DNA of 64,000 nucleotides from Spirochaetales bacterium (GTDB lineage Bacteria; Spirochaetota; Spirochaetia; Treponematales; UBA12059), in NCBI GenBank assembly GCA_016926955.1, contig JAFGNN010000069.1:1-64000 (forward strand), written 5' to 3'. Of this stretch, positions 27,201 to 35,298 are shown in pieces (within the stretch, counting starts at the first letter, position 1; every line of letters starts with the position of its first letter). The notes under the pieces are model-generated. The model saw only the letters and a list, made by a program, of their open reading frames with translations. It was not told where the DNA came from and made no database searches. Position numbers and translations under genes: made by a program.

Positions 27201-27488
27201 GACATCCTGACCCGGCCGGCCCCCGATTTGAGCTCCGACGAACGGGCCGAAGTGAAGAAGGTCGCGAAGGAGCTGCTCTCGCGCCTCAAGCTGCTCCTGG
27301 TGCTGAACTGGCGGCAGAAATCGGCGGCGCGCGCATCGCTCCGGATGGCGATAGAGGACGCGCTGGACAAAGGCCTGCCCGGGGCTTATGAACGGAAGCT
27401 ATATACGGAAAAATGCTCCGCGGTCTTCGAGCATGTGTACGAAAGCTATCCGGAGCGGAATTCGAACGCCTATTCCGGAGTGGCGTAA
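24294..27488 (+). CDS. hsdR: Type I restriction enzyme endonuclease/translocase HsdR
   Basis: The 1064-residue motor-nuclease has a PD-(D/E)xK nuclease near the N-terminus (RPDLVGF at about 149, VIELKKPG at about 161). A superfamily 2 helicase core follows: QTQGSGKSFSM (Walker A, about 298), DEAHRSQYD (about 399), FTGTPL and LTGFDAPSCSTVY. A C-terminal helical region binds HsdM. All catalytic residues appear intact. The ATG at 24294 has no clear Shine-Dalgarno sequence. The order hsdM-S-R is conventional, but here hsdR is separated from hsdS by 3.5 kb of cargo. Confidence 0.95.
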   Translation: MTHAYTEDRLVEQPAIGLFAALGWATESAPDESFGAGGTLGRETRGEVVLAERLRSALARLNPGVPAEAIETAIDELVRDRSAMSLEAANREVYRLLKDGIPVSVPDRERGGQKAERLRVVDWEYPERNDFLLVSQFSVVGSLYTCRPDLVGFVNGLPWVVIELKKPGVSARAAFDENLTHYKKQIPQLFWFNAFLIASNGTDSRVGSLTADWERFFEWKRVEREDEPRRVSLEVMLRGTCDRARLLDLVENFTLFSEHKAGLVKILGQNHQFLGVNNAVREMLKARASGDGRGGVFWQTQGSGKSFSMVFFAQKVLRKLAGNWTFVVVTDRVELDDQIAKTFKAAGAVGEAEGDRCHASSGAQLRELLRGNHRYVFTLVHKFQTPEPLTDRADVIVLTDEAHRSQYDTLALNMRAALPKALFLAFTGTPLIAGEERTKAVFGDYVSIYDFRQSVEDGATVPLFYENRTPELQLVNPDLNDDIYRLIEDAELDSEQEEKLEKVLGRQYHLLTRDDRLETVSEDLVRHFLGRGFAGKAMVVSIDKATALRMHDKVRKHWAAETARVRAELAELAYRPGDGEGTADRAGRAARRAELKARLDVLATTDMALIVSPAQNEIERMKELGLDIEPHRKRMNESQPALDEKFKDPSDPLRLVFVCAMWLTGFDAPSCSTVYLDKPMRNHTLMQTIARANRVFPGKHSGVIVDYANVFASLEKALAIYGAGKDGENPVKDKARLVAELREAVSAATVFCAAQGVDLASMEALPPGGMERLAAFENAIDALIGPDIVRRDFLVHEKLVATLYRAVKPDPAAIEFSARVAGLAALAGAIRALLSPDPPDLATILKQISELLDDSITGMQVREGGPPAIDLSKINFEALAARFKESRHKNTDLEALKAAIKAKLERLVRLNRTRTDFAEKFEALIESYNNGSRNIEQIFEELLILSNNLDDEQERHVRENLSEEELVIFDILTRPAPDLSSDERAEVKKVAKELLSRLKLLLVLNWRQKSAARASLRMAIEDALDKGLPGAYERKLYTEKCSAVFEHVYESYPERNSNAYSGVA

Positions 27489-27596
27489 GGCGGTAAAGGC
27501 GGTCGCATGAAGGGTTTCCCAGTGCGGGGCCGGTTCGAGCCGCGCGCCATCCCGTCCCTGCGGCAGGGCCCGCCTGCGTGCGCTATACTGCTGACC

Positions 27597-29534
27597 ATGT
27601 CCGCCCGGCGTTTCCTTTCGATCACCTTGCCCGCGCTCGCCGTCGCCGCGCTCGCGCTTCTGGCCGTCGAGTGCGCGCCGGGGCAGGGCGTCGATGCGCC
27701 GAGGGCGTCGGGCGGCATGCTCGACCTGCGCGCCTGGGATTTCGACGAGGGGCCGGTCGCGCTCGCGGGCGAGTGGGAATTCGCCCCGGGGCGTTTCATC
27801 GATCCCGGAGCGGCCTTCGGCAAAGGTGAAGCGGCATCCAGCTTCGTGCCGCGCGAGGTGCCGGACCGCTGGCGCGATGGCGACGCCGGGAGCGTCGAAG
27901 GTCGGGGCGGCGGCACTTACCGCCTCTCCGTGCGGGTCCGGCCCGGGGTCGGCCGCCTGGCCTTGCGCTTCACCACGATCGCGACCGCGTTCGAGGTCTA
28001 CGCCAACGGCGCGCTCCTGGCGACGGGGGGGCGTCCCTCGCTCGACCCGGCGGCTGCGGTCGCCGGCTACAAGCCGGCGGCGGTCGAGCTTCCCGCGAGC
28101 TCGGACGGCCGGTTCGACCTGGTGGTCCGGGTCTCCAACCACGAATACCGCGAAGGCGGGATGTGGCGCGCGTTCGCCCTCGGCCGGGCCCGAAACCTGG
28201 TCGCCGCCAAGCGTTTCCGGGACGCGTATTCCCTCGGCCTCGCGTGCGGACTGGCGGCGATGTCAGTGCACGCGATGATCCTCTTCCTCCATCGGCGGAA
28301 GGAACGGAGCTACCTGTACTTCTCGCTGTTCGCCGTCCTCGTCGCGATCCGGACCCTCGTGACCGGCGAGTACGTCATGGTCGACATCTTCCCGTCCTTG
28401 CCGTTCGAGGCGATCGTCCGGATCGAGTACGCCACGGCCTTCCTCGCCTTGCCGGCCGGAATCCTGTTCTTCATCTTCCTGTTCCGCGACGAGGCGCCCG
28501 GGCTCTGGTTGCCTTTCGCCTTGCTCGCGCCCATGGCGCCGTTCATCTTCCTGCTGGTCCTGGCCCCGCTACCCACGCTGACGCGCGGCATCTTCTGGTT
28601 CTACGCCGTCGCCTGGGTCTTGATGGTCTCCACCCTGGCCTTCGTACTGCTACGCGCGGCCATCCGCAGGAAGCCGGGAGGCCTCGTGCTGCTGGTCGCG
28701 GGCACGCAGCTCGGCCTGGCCGCGATGAACGACATGGCGTATTCGTCCTTCTCGTTCCCGACCGCCGACGTCATTCCGTTCTCGCTCGCGATCTTCATCC
28801 TGGCCCAGGACTTCGTGCTTTCCAGGCGCTTCACGCGCGCTTTCGACGAATCGGAGCGGCTCGCGGTCGAGCTCGAGGACTCGAACCGCAGGCTTGAGCT
28901 TCTTCTCGCGGAAAAGGAGACCCACGTAAAGGAGATCCACCACCGCGTGAAGAACAGTTTGCAGATCGTGTCGAGCATCGCGGCCCTGCAGGCGCACAAG
29001 TCCGGCAGCGCGGAAACCGCGGCCGCGATGGCGGCGCTGCGCGACCGGATCCGCTCCATAAGCCTGGTGCACGAAAAACTGCACGGCAATGCGTCGGGCT
29101 CCCTGCTCGACATGGGCGACTATGTCGGCGACCTCGTCCGCCGACTCGTGTCGGGGCTCGCCGGAGGGGAGGGGCCGGAGCTCGAACTGGAGCTTGAGCA
29201 CGTGCCGCTTCCCATGGATTTTTGCGTCGACCTTGGCCTCGTGGCTTCCGAGCTGATCGCCAACGCCTTCCGCCACGGGCTCGAAGGCGGGCGGGGCAGG
29301 CTCGTCGTGACGCTGCGGCGGGAAGGGGACGGCCTGCTTCTGGCGGTGGGCGACGACGGTCCCGGGTATCCGGAAGGATTCTCGAGCGACTCGGGCGATT
29401 CCCTCGGCTTCAAGATCGTCAGGAGCCTGGCGCGAAAGCGACACGGGAGCCTGATCCTGTCAAGCGGCGGCGGCGCCCGGGCGGAATTGCGCCTGCCGAT
29501 GCCGGCGGAAGGGCTTCCTCCGTCCGGACCCTGA
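27597..29534 (+). CDS. 7TMR-DISM histidine kinase (HisKA_2 / HWE-like)
   Basis: This 645-residue membrane kinase begins with a signal segment (FLSITLPALAVAALALLAVEC) that could be a relaxed spirochaetal lipobox. A beta-rich extracellular sensor follows (about 40-195, with WEFAPGRF as in DISM/jellyroll domains). Seven transmembrane helices span about 205-400. The kinase core has the H-box EIHHRVKNSLQIVSS near 445, then an N-box (ASELIANAFRHGL) and a G-box (VGDDGPGYPEGF). The ATG at 27597 is preferred over 27507. A TATACT at 27584-27589 would make the transcript nearly leaderless. The next gene is its likely response regulator. The ligand is unknown. Confidence 0.88.
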   Translation: MSARRFLSITLPALAVAALALLAVECAPGQGVDAPRASGGMLDLRAWDFDEGPVALAGEWEFAPGRFIDPGAAFGKGEAASSFVPREVPDRWRDGDAGSVEGRGGGTYRLSVRVRPGVGRLALRFTTIATAFEVYANGALLATGGRPSLDPAAAVAGYKPAAVELPASSDGRFDLVVRVSNHEYREGGMWRAFALGRARNLVAAKRFRDAYSLGLACGLAAMSVHAMILFLHRRKERSYLYFSLFAVLVAIRTLVTGEYVMVDIFPSLPFEAIVRIEYATAFLALPAGILFFIFLFRDEAPGLWLPFALLAPMAPFIFLLVLAPLPTLTRGIFWFYAVAWVLMVSTLAFVLLRAAIRRKPGGLVLLVAGTQLGLAAMNDMAYSSFSFPTADVIPFSLAIFILAQDFVLSRRFTRAFDESERLAVELEDSNRRLELLLAEKETHVKEIHHRVKNSLQIVSSIAALQAHKSGSAETAAAMAALRDRIRSISLVHEKLHGNASGSLLDMGDYVGDLVRRLVSGLAGGEGPELELELEHVPLPMDFCVDLGLVASELIANAFRHGLEGGRGRLVVTLRREGDGLLLAVGDDGPGYPEGFSSDSGDSLGFKIVRSLARKRHGSLILSSGGGARAELRLPMPAEGLPPSGP

Positions 29535-29566
29535 TATTTACCCTTCTATTACGCGACGACACGCGC

Positions 29567-29572
29567 TAGAAT
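29567..29572 (+). promoter_or_regulatory. Possible -10 box upstream of the REC-PP2C regulator
   Basis: TAGAAT (five of six consensus bases) lies 83 bp before the GTG start at 29656. The -35 region is poor, so this is a weak call. Confidence 0.3.
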
Positions 29573-29655
29573 CTCATGAACGCGTCCGCGACCCAGGGTC
29601 GACCGTACGCCAAGGCCGTCTCCCGCGAGGGGCGAGCCTGAATGCCGGAGGAACC

Positions 29656-31149
29656 GTGAGCAACGCCGAAACCATCCTTGTCGTCGAGGACGAGCCTCTC
29701 GTCGGCGAGGAAATCCGCGAAGACCTTGAACGCCTGGGATACCGGGTTCCCGAGGTGATCTCATCGGGCGACGATGTCGTGCCCGCGCTCGCCCGCACAA
29801 AGGCCGACCTGGTGCTCATGGACATAGCCCTCGACGGGTCCACCGACGGCATCGAAGCCGCGTTCCAGGCCAAGGTCGAGTTCGACGTGCCTGTCATCTA
29901 CCTGACGGCCTACTCGGACCGGGCGACGCTCGAACGGGCCGCCGCCACCGACCCGGCGGGCTACCTGCTCAAGCCCTTCGACGAGCGCGAGCTTGCGGCG
30001 AACGTCCGCATGGTGCTGGCGCGCGAGAAGCTCCGCAAGAACGCGGGAGAGGATCTGGGCCGCTACGGCCCGGTACTCGCGGCCCTGCCCGAGCCGGTGC
30101 TGGTGGTGGGCATGGACGAGCGCATCGTCCACGGCAACCAGAGCGCCGCCGACTTGCTGGCCGTCCACGGGGTCGAGCGCCTGCGCGGCGAGAAGATCGA
30201 GCGCTTCCTGGTCGGCAAGGGAGAGCAGGGGCTCACGGGCGCGGCCAAGGACGCGCGATTCGCCATTCGCGCCATGGACGGCAGCTTCCCTTCGGCGACC
30301 GCGCGCGTCGAGGCCCTCGGCGGCAGGATGGGCGGCCGGAGCGGTTCCATAGTCCTCTTCGAGCAGATGGGGCAGAGCGAACGATCCATCCTCGAGCATT
30401 CCGCGCGGCAGGCCAACCAGGCCCTCCAGTCGGTGTTGCCGAAGGACGGGGTCGCCATGCCCGACCTGGCCACCGCCGGTTTCCATCTCGCCTGTCCCGC
30501 CGGTTCCGGAGACCTCTACGACGTCTTCCCGCTCGGCGCGGGACGCTGGGGCTTCTACTCGCTCGATGTCATGGGCCACGGCACCCTGCCGGCGCTTTTC
30601 GCGTACGCCCTCCACGACGTGGTTCGCTACGCGGCCGGCGGGGGGATGGTCGGGATGCCCGGCGCCCCCGGTCCCGAGCGGAGCGCGCCCTCCACGGTCG
30701 TGCGCCGCCTGAACGAAAAATACGCGTCCTCGGGCGACATGCCCTTTTTCACGATCGCCTACGGAGACTACGAGGCGGCGACCGGCGCCTTCCGGCTGGC
30801 GAGGGCCGGACACCCGCCCGCCCTGTTGCTGCGCCGGGACGGCTCGGTCGAGATACTGCGCTCGGCGGGTACGGCGCTCGGGGCCTTCCGCGAAATCCAG
30901 ACCGAGGAGCTTTCCGGAACCCTGAAGCCCGGCGAGCGCCTCGGCCTCTTCTCCGACGGTCTGCTCGAGGCCTTCGACCGCGACAATCCGGGGCGCGCGA
31001 TCGACCTCCTGGCCGAGCGCTTCGGCGCGCTCGCGTCGGTCAAGCCCGCCGAGGCCGTCAGGGCGCTCGGTGAGGCCGCCGGCGCCAGCGTGGCCGGGCA
31101 AGGTTCGCGCGACGACATGAGCGCGCTCATCGTGGAACGCCCTGCATGA
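29656..31149 (+). CDS. Response regulator with PAS-like and PP2C (SpoIIE/RsbU) phosphatase output
   Basis: The 497-residue protein has a receiver domain (1-120) with VVEDEP, the phosphoacceptor in LVLMDIALDG (Asp near 55), the Thr/Ser switch YLTAYS and LLKPF with the conserved Lys. A PAS-like segment (about 140-240; LPEPVLVVGMDERIVHGN) follows. A PPM/SpoIIE-type phosphatase domain has PAGSGDLYDVF, LDVMGHG, RAGHPPALLL, SDGLLEA and RDDMSALIV. The GTG at 29656 has GGAGGAA upstream. Such proteins dephosphorylate anti-sigma-factor antagonists in partner-switching cascades. It probably receives phosphate from the upstream kinase. Its stop overlaps the next start (ATGA). Confidence 0.9.
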   Translation: MSNAETILVVEDEPLVGEEIREDLERLGYRVPEVISSGDDVVPALARTKADLVLMDIALDGSTDGIEAAFQAKVEFDVPVIYLTAYSDRATLERAAATDPAGYLLKPFDERELAANVRMVLAREKLRKNAGEDLGRYGPVLAALPEPVLVVGMDERIVHGNQSAADLLAVHGVERLRGEKIERFLVGKGEQGLTGAAKDARFAIRAMDGSFPSATARVEALGGRMGGRSGSIVLFEQMGQSERSILEHSARQANQALQSVLPKDGVAMPDLATAGFHLACPAGSGDLYDVFPLGAGRWGFYSLDVMGHGTLPALFAYALHDVVRYAAGGGMVGMPGAPGPERSAPSTVVRRLNEKYASSGDMPFFTIAYGDYEAATGAFRLARAGHPPALLLRRDGSVEILRSAGTALGAFREIQTEELSGTLKPGERLGLFSDGLLEAFDRDNPGRAIDLLAERFGALASVKPAEAVRALGEAAGASVAGQGSRDDMSALIVERPA

Positions 31150-32576
31150 GCGCGGTCCGCGACGTCGTGGTGATAGGCGCCGGCGTGTCGGGCGCCTGCA
31201 TAGCCCGCCGGCTCTCCGCCTACGAGCTCGACGTCGCGCTCGTCGACAAGGAGCCCGACGTTTCGTTCGGCACCTCCAAGGCCAATTCGGGCATAGTCCA
31301 CGGGGGCTTCCACCATCCGGGCACGAAGCTCAAGACCCGCCTGGAAATCCAGGGCAACCTGATGTTCGACCGCCTGAAGCGGGAGCTGGACTTTCCCTTC
31401 GAGCGCTGCGGCATCGTGGTGGCCGCCCTGCACGACGAGGAAATGCGCGCCATCGAACAGCTGCACAGGCAGGGAGTCGAAAACGGCGCGGTCGGCATCG
31501 AGATGTGCTCGCGCGAACGCATACTCGAGCTTGAGCCGGCGCTCGGACCGGAGGTGGTCGGCGGGCTCCATTCGCCGGGCGGCGGCATCGTCGAGCCGTA
31601 CCGCTTCGTCTTCGCGGTGGTCGAGTCCGCGATGAAGAACGGCGTCGCCCTGGAGACCGGATTCAAGGCGGTGAAGGCGGAGAACCTCGGCGAGACCTGG
31701 CGGGTGAGCGCCGAGGACGGCAGGGCCATCGAGGCCCGTTGGGTGGTCAACGCCGCCGGATTATACGCCGACGAAGTCTCGGCCCTCTTCGGCGCCGAGG
31801 AGTTCTCGATCAAGCCGCGCAAGGGCGAGTATTACCTGCTCGACCGGGCGGCGAAAGCGAAGCCCCGCAAGGTGGTGTTCCCCGTTCCCTCGGCCATCTC
31901 CAAGGGCATGCTGGTCATTCCCACCGTGGAAGGCACGGTGCTCGTGGGACCAACCGCCGACGACATAGAGGACAAGACCGACTTCGAGACGACCAGGGAA
32001 CGGCTCGAGCGCATCCTTGTGTCCGCGCGCAGCCTCGTGCCTACGGTTTCGGAAAGCGACGTCATCGCGAGCTTTTCGGGTCTCCGGCCTTCCGCCGGCG
32101 ACGACTTCTACATCGACCTCTCGGAGAAGGCGCCCCGCCTTGTCCAGGTGGCGGGCATCCAGTCGCCCGGGCTCACCGCGAGCCCGGCCATCGGCGAGTA
32201 CGTGAAGGACCTGCTCAAGAAGGGCGGCCTGCGCCTGGTCGAGAAGGCGTCCTACGATCCCTTCCTCGAACCGAAGCCCCGCGTCCGCGAGACCGACGCC
32301 TTCGGCATCGACCGCCTGGTGGCCGACGATCCGGCGTACGGCAACATCATCTGCCGTTGCGAGCGGGTGTCCGAGGCGGAGATCGTGAACGCCATCCGCG
32401 CGGGGCACGACACCCTCGACGGCATCAAGTATTTCACCCGGGCCCAGATGGGCCGTTGCCAGGGCGGCTTCTGCACCTACCGCATCGTCAAGATCATCAT
32501 GCGCGAGACGGGAAAGGGCTGGGACGAGGTTACGAAACGCGGCGGCGCGAGCCGTCTGGTGGAGGGCGAGCTGTGA
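31146..32576 (+). CDS. GlpA-like FAD-dependent oxidoreductase with BFD-type [2Fe-2S] domain
   Basis: The 476-residue protein has an FAD fold (DVVVIGAGVSGACIARRL) and the DAO/GlpA signature SGIVHGGFHHPGTKLK. A C-terminal BFD-like domain carries four cysteines in IICRCERVSE and GRCQGGFC. This matches the GlpA-type subunit of glycerol-3-phosphate dehydrogenase complexes found in clostridia, Thermotoga and spirochaetes; LhgO-like 2-hydroxyglutarate oxidation is the alternative. It is translationally coupled to the upstream regulator and the downstream oxidoreductase. Electron acceptor and substrate are inferred from the family. Confidence 0.88.
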   Translation: MSAVRDVVVIGAGVSGACIARRLSAYELDVALVDKEPDVSFGTSKANSGIVHGGFHHPGTKLKTRLEIQGNLMFDRLKRELDFPFERCGIVVAALHDEEMRAIEQLHRQGVENGAVGIEMCSRERILELEPALGPEVVGGLHSPGGGIVEPYRFVFAVVESAMKNGVALETGFKAVKAENLGETWRVSAEDGRAIEARWVVNAAGLYADEVSALFGAEEFSIKPRKGEYYLLDRAAKAKPRKVVFPVPSAISKGMLVIPTVEGTVLVGPTADDIEDKTDFETTRERLERILVSARSLVPTVSESDVIASFSGLRPSAGDDFYIDLSEKAPRLVQVAGIQSPGLTASPAIGEYVKDLLKKGGLRLVEKASYDPFLEPKPRVRETDAFGIDRLVADDPAYGNIICRCERVSEAEIVNAIRAGHDTLDGIKYFTRAQMGRCQGGFCTYRIVKIIMRETGKGWDEVTKRGGASRLVEGEL

Positions 32577-33832
32577 CCACCCTGAAACCTGACGCCGTCG
32601 TGGTCGGCGGCGGAGCCGCCGGCATGGCCGCAGCCCTCGAGCTGGAGAAGGCCGGCTGCTCCTGCGTCATAGTCGAGCGCGAGGAAGGGCTCGGCGGGAT
32701 ACTCATGCAGTGCGCGCACGCGGGCTTCGGGCTCGTGGAATTCGACGAGGAGCTCACCGGGCCCGAGTTCGCAGAGCGCTTCGCCGAAAAAGTGCTCGCT
32801 TCCAGGGTGACGGTGCTCGACGGCGCCACCGCGCTCGAGCTACGGGACGAGGGCGATCGCAAGGTGCTGGATTGCTGCTCCGCCAAGCGGGGCGTCGTCC
32901 GGATCGAGGCGCGCGCGGTCGTGCTGGCCATGGGTTGCCGCGAGCGAAACCGGGGAAACGTACGCATTCCCGGCTCGCGCCCAGCCGGCGTCTATACGGC
33001 CGGGCTGGCCCAGCGCCTCGTGAACATCGAAGGCGTCGTGCCGGGGCGACGGGTCGTGGTCATCGGCTCCGGCGACATCGGCCTGATCATGGCGCGCCGC
33101 ATGAGCTGGATCGGCGCCAAGGTCGAGGCGGTGGTCGAAATCCTGCCGTACCCGTCGGGCCTGACGCGAAACATCGTCCAGTGCCTCGAGGACTTCGGCA
33201 TTCCCCTCTACCTCGGCCACCAGACCACGCGGATCTTCGGCAAGGACCGCGTCGAGGGAGTGGAGATCGCGCCCCTCGAAAACGGCGCCCTGGACCTTTC
33301 GCGCGCCCGGACCATTCCCTGCGACACGGTGCTGCTCTCCGTCGGTCTCGTGCCGGAGAACGAGCTTTCCCGCGGCGCCGGCGTCGAGCTCAACCCCGCC
33401 ACGAACGGCCCGAAGGTCGACTCGACGCTCATGACCAGCGTGCCCGGCGTCTTCGCATGCGGCAATGTTCTGCACGTCCACGATCTTGTCGACTGGGTGG
33501 CCGAGGAAGCCCGTCGGGCGGGCGCCCACGCGGCTGCCTGGCTCCGCGGCGAACGCCCCGGGCCGGAGCTGCGGGTCAAGGCGGGGGCGAACGTGCGCTA
33601 CGTGGCGCCGGTCAAGGTCGACCTTACCCGGAAGAACCGCGTCTACTTCCGCTCGCTCGCCGTGCTGCACGGCGCGACCCTGGAGGCGCGGATCGACCGA
33701 CGCGTGCTCCGGACGGTCCGGAAGGGCCATGCCCAGCCCTCGGAAATGCTGTCGATCGAGCTGGGACCCGAGGATTTCGCGGACCTGGCCGAAGCCGGGT
33801 CGGACGCCGTCCTCGAAATCGCGCTGGTTTAA
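32573..33832 (+). CDS. NAD(P)/FAD-dependent oxidoreductase of the G3P dehydrogenase-like operon
   Basis: This 419-residue flavoprotein has DAVVVGGGAAGMAAALELEK for FAD, AMGCRER, VVVIGSGDIGLIMARRM for NAD(P) and VPGVFACGNVLHVHDLVDW near the end. It belongs to the pyridine nucleotide-disulfide oxidoreductase family but lacks the redox CxxC. In clostridia and Thermotoga this gene type lies between a GlpA-like gene and a DUF1667 gene, exactly as here. The start is a GTG at 32573 that overlaps the previous stop. The three proteins probably form one complex that hands electrons from glycerol 3-phosphate to NAD. Confidence 0.88.
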   Translation: MTTLKPDAVVVGGGAAGMAAALELEKAGCSCVIVEREEGLGGILMQCAHAGFGLVEFDEELTGPEFAERFAEKVLASRVTVLDGATALELRDEGDRKVLDCCSAKRGVVRIEARAVVLAMGCRERNRGNVRIPGSRPAGVYTAGLAQRLVNIEGVVPGRRVVVIGSGDIGLIMARRMSWIGAKVEAVVEILPYPSGLTRNIVQCLEDFGIPLYLGHQTTRIFGKDRVEGVEIAPLENGALDLSRARTIPCDTVLLSVGLVPENELSRGAGVELNPATNGPKVDSTLMTSVPGVFACGNVLHVHDLVDWVAEEARRAGAHAAAWLRGERPGPELRVKAGANVRYVAPVKVDLTRKNRVYFRSLAVLHGATLEARIDRRVLRTVRKGHAQPSEMLSIELGPEDFADLAEAGSDAVLEIALV

Positions 33833-33844
33833 GGAGCGGCATTG

Positions 33845-34246
33845 ATGGAACGGGATCTGGTCTGCGTCGTCTGCCCCATGTCGTGCGCGCTCAAGGTCAG
33901 GCTCGGGGAGGACGGCAGCGTCGTTACGACCGGTAACCGTTGCCCGCGCGGCGCGCGTTACGCCGCCGAGGAGTTCCTCGACCCGCGGCGCGTGGTCAGC
34001 GCAACCGCCCGGCTGCGCGCCGCGGACGCGCCCGGGCCCGGCGACGCAGGGGCCGTCGCGCGCGTCCCCGTGCGGACTTCGGCTCCCTTCCCGAAAGAGC
34101 GCGTAAACGAGCTGCTCAAGGCGGTCTATGCGCTGGAAGTGGCCCTGCCGGTCCGGCGTGGCCAGGTGCTGATCGCCGACGCCCTCGGAACGGGGGTGGA
34201 TGTGGTCGCGACGAGGACGCTCCCCTTCCCGCCGCCTGAGACTTGA
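33845..34246 (+). CDS. DUF1667 small metal-binding protein of the G3P dehydrogenase-like operon
   Basis: The 133-residue protein starts with CVVCPMSCALKV and NRCPRGARYA, giving four cysteines that could hold an Fe-S cluster or zinc. The C-terminal half (PVRTSAPFPKERVNELL) is the conserved DUF1667 block. It is the usual third gene of the GlpA-like operon. The ATG at 33845 follows AAGGAG by 7 bp; the adjacent TTG at 33842 is less likely. Its exact role is not established; an electron-transfer or assembly role in the complex is inferred. Confidence 0.85.
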   Translation: MERDLVCVVCPMSCALKVRLGEDGSVVTTGNRCPRGARYAAEEFLDPRRVVSATARLRAADAPGPGDAGAVARVPVRTSAPFPKERVNELLKAVYALEVALPVRRGQVLIADALGTGVDVVATRTLPFPPPET

Positions 34247-34354
34247 GCTTTCCGGTCAGGCCGCTCCGTGCAACCTTCGCGACTTCAAAGGGTCTAAAGG
34301 TCGTGGCTCGCTCCGCCCGGAGTTCGCCCGAAAACATGAACAGGTAGGTACGAC

Positions 34355-34699
34355 ATGCCTTCGGCCGCTGCGCAGGTCCTGGTTTCCATAATCCCCATCG
34401 TCGGCATCGTCATGGGAAGCGTCGTCATCTTCTTCTGGATGCTCTGGACCCACCGCGAGAAGGTCGCGATGATCGAAAAAGGCCTTTACCGCCCCGCGGC
34501 GCTCGACCTCGTGCTGCTTTCGCTTTTCGCGGGCATCCTGCTGTCGAGCGTCGGCGCGGTGCTGACCGTCATGCTGTCCCTGCTGGACGGTCTCGGATAC
34601 GGATTGCTGGGCGGGGTCATCCCCCTTGCCGTCGGCATCGGCCTGGTCGTCTTCTATGTCCTCGGCAGGAAGGCCGTCGACGGGACCGGTCGGGAGTGA
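34355..34699 (+). CDS. Small membrane protein upstream of an ECF sigma gene
   Basis: The 114-residue protein has three hydrophobic segments (LVSIIPIVGIVMGSVVIFFW, LVLLSLFAGILLSSVGAV and IPLAVGIGLVVFYVLG) with a cytoplasmic-looking THREKVAMIEKGLYRP loop. This layout is typical of the small DUF6249-like proteins found beside ECF sigma factors. Its stop overlaps the sigma start, so the products are coupled. It may sense membrane state for the sigma/anti-sigma pair, which is inference. Confidence 0.75.
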   Translation: MPSAAAQVLVSIIPIVGIVMGSVVIFFWMLWTHREKVAMIEKGLYRPAALDLVLLSLFAGILLSSVGAVLTVMLSLLDGLGYGLLGGVIPLAVGIGLVVFYVLGRKAVDGTGRE

Positions 34700-35298
34700 G
34701 CGCGGGATCCGCCGGCGCCTCCGGCGCGACGGGCGGGTCCGCCGGGTCCTCCCGCGCGGAGGCTTCGGACGAGGAGCTGGTGGCCATGGTGCTCGACGGC
34801 GACCGCGATTCCTTCGCGGGCATCGTCCGTCGTCACCAGGCCAAGGTCTTCAGGCTCGGCCTCGGCTTTTTCAAGGACCCGGACGACGCCGCGGACTTCG
34901 TCCAGGACGTCATGATCAAGGCCTACCGGAACCTGGCCTCCTTCAAGGGACGGTCGCGCTTCTCCACCTGGCTCTACCGCGTGGCCTGGAACTCGGCGGC
35001 CCAGGCGAAGCGTCGGAAGCCGCGCTACGAGCCGCTCGAGGCCGATCCGGAGGACGCGTCACGGTACTCCGCGGAGGAGCTGGTCCTGCGCGCGGAGGCC
35101 GCCGCCGCCCTGCGCGCCGCCATGGCCGAGCTGCCCGAGCGCTACGCGGCCTGCGTCGACCTGTATTTCTATCATGAACTGAGCTTCGCCGAGATCGGCG
35201 AGGTGACCGGCTTCCCCGTGAACACGATCAAGAGCCACGTGTTCAGGGCCAAGAAGCAGCTGCGCGAAGCCCTGGAAGGGCCGGAGGAACGACGATGA
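34696..35298 (+). CDS. ECF-type RNA polymerase sigma factor
   Basis: The 200-residue protein has sigma region 2 (FAGIVRRHQAKVFRLGLGFF...DFVQDVMIKAYRNLASFKG) and region 4 (LPERYAACVDLYFYHELSFAEIGEVTGFPVNTIKSHVFRAKKQL). Region 3 is absent, which marks an ECF (group 4) sigma factor. An unusual Gly/Ala/Ser-rich N-terminal 20 residues follows the GTG start at 34696. The stop overlaps the anti-sigma start by 4 bp. It probably autoregulates this operon, though no ECF promoter was confidently seen. Confidence 0.92.
   Translation: MSAGSAGASGATGGSAGSSRAEASDEELVAMVLDGDRDSFAGIVRRHQAKVFRLGLGFFKDPDDAADFVQDVMIKAYRNLASFKGRSRFSTWLYRVAWNSAAQAKRRKPRYEPLEADPEDASRYSAEELVLRAEAAAALRAAMAELPERYAACVDLYFYHELSFAEIGEVTGFPVNTIKSHVFRAKKQLREALEGPEERR

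Noticed and set aside
16973-27488. Prophage or integrative element
   Set aside because: No integrase, transposase, attachment-site tRNA or phage structural gene is present; the region is better described as a defence island with recombination scars.
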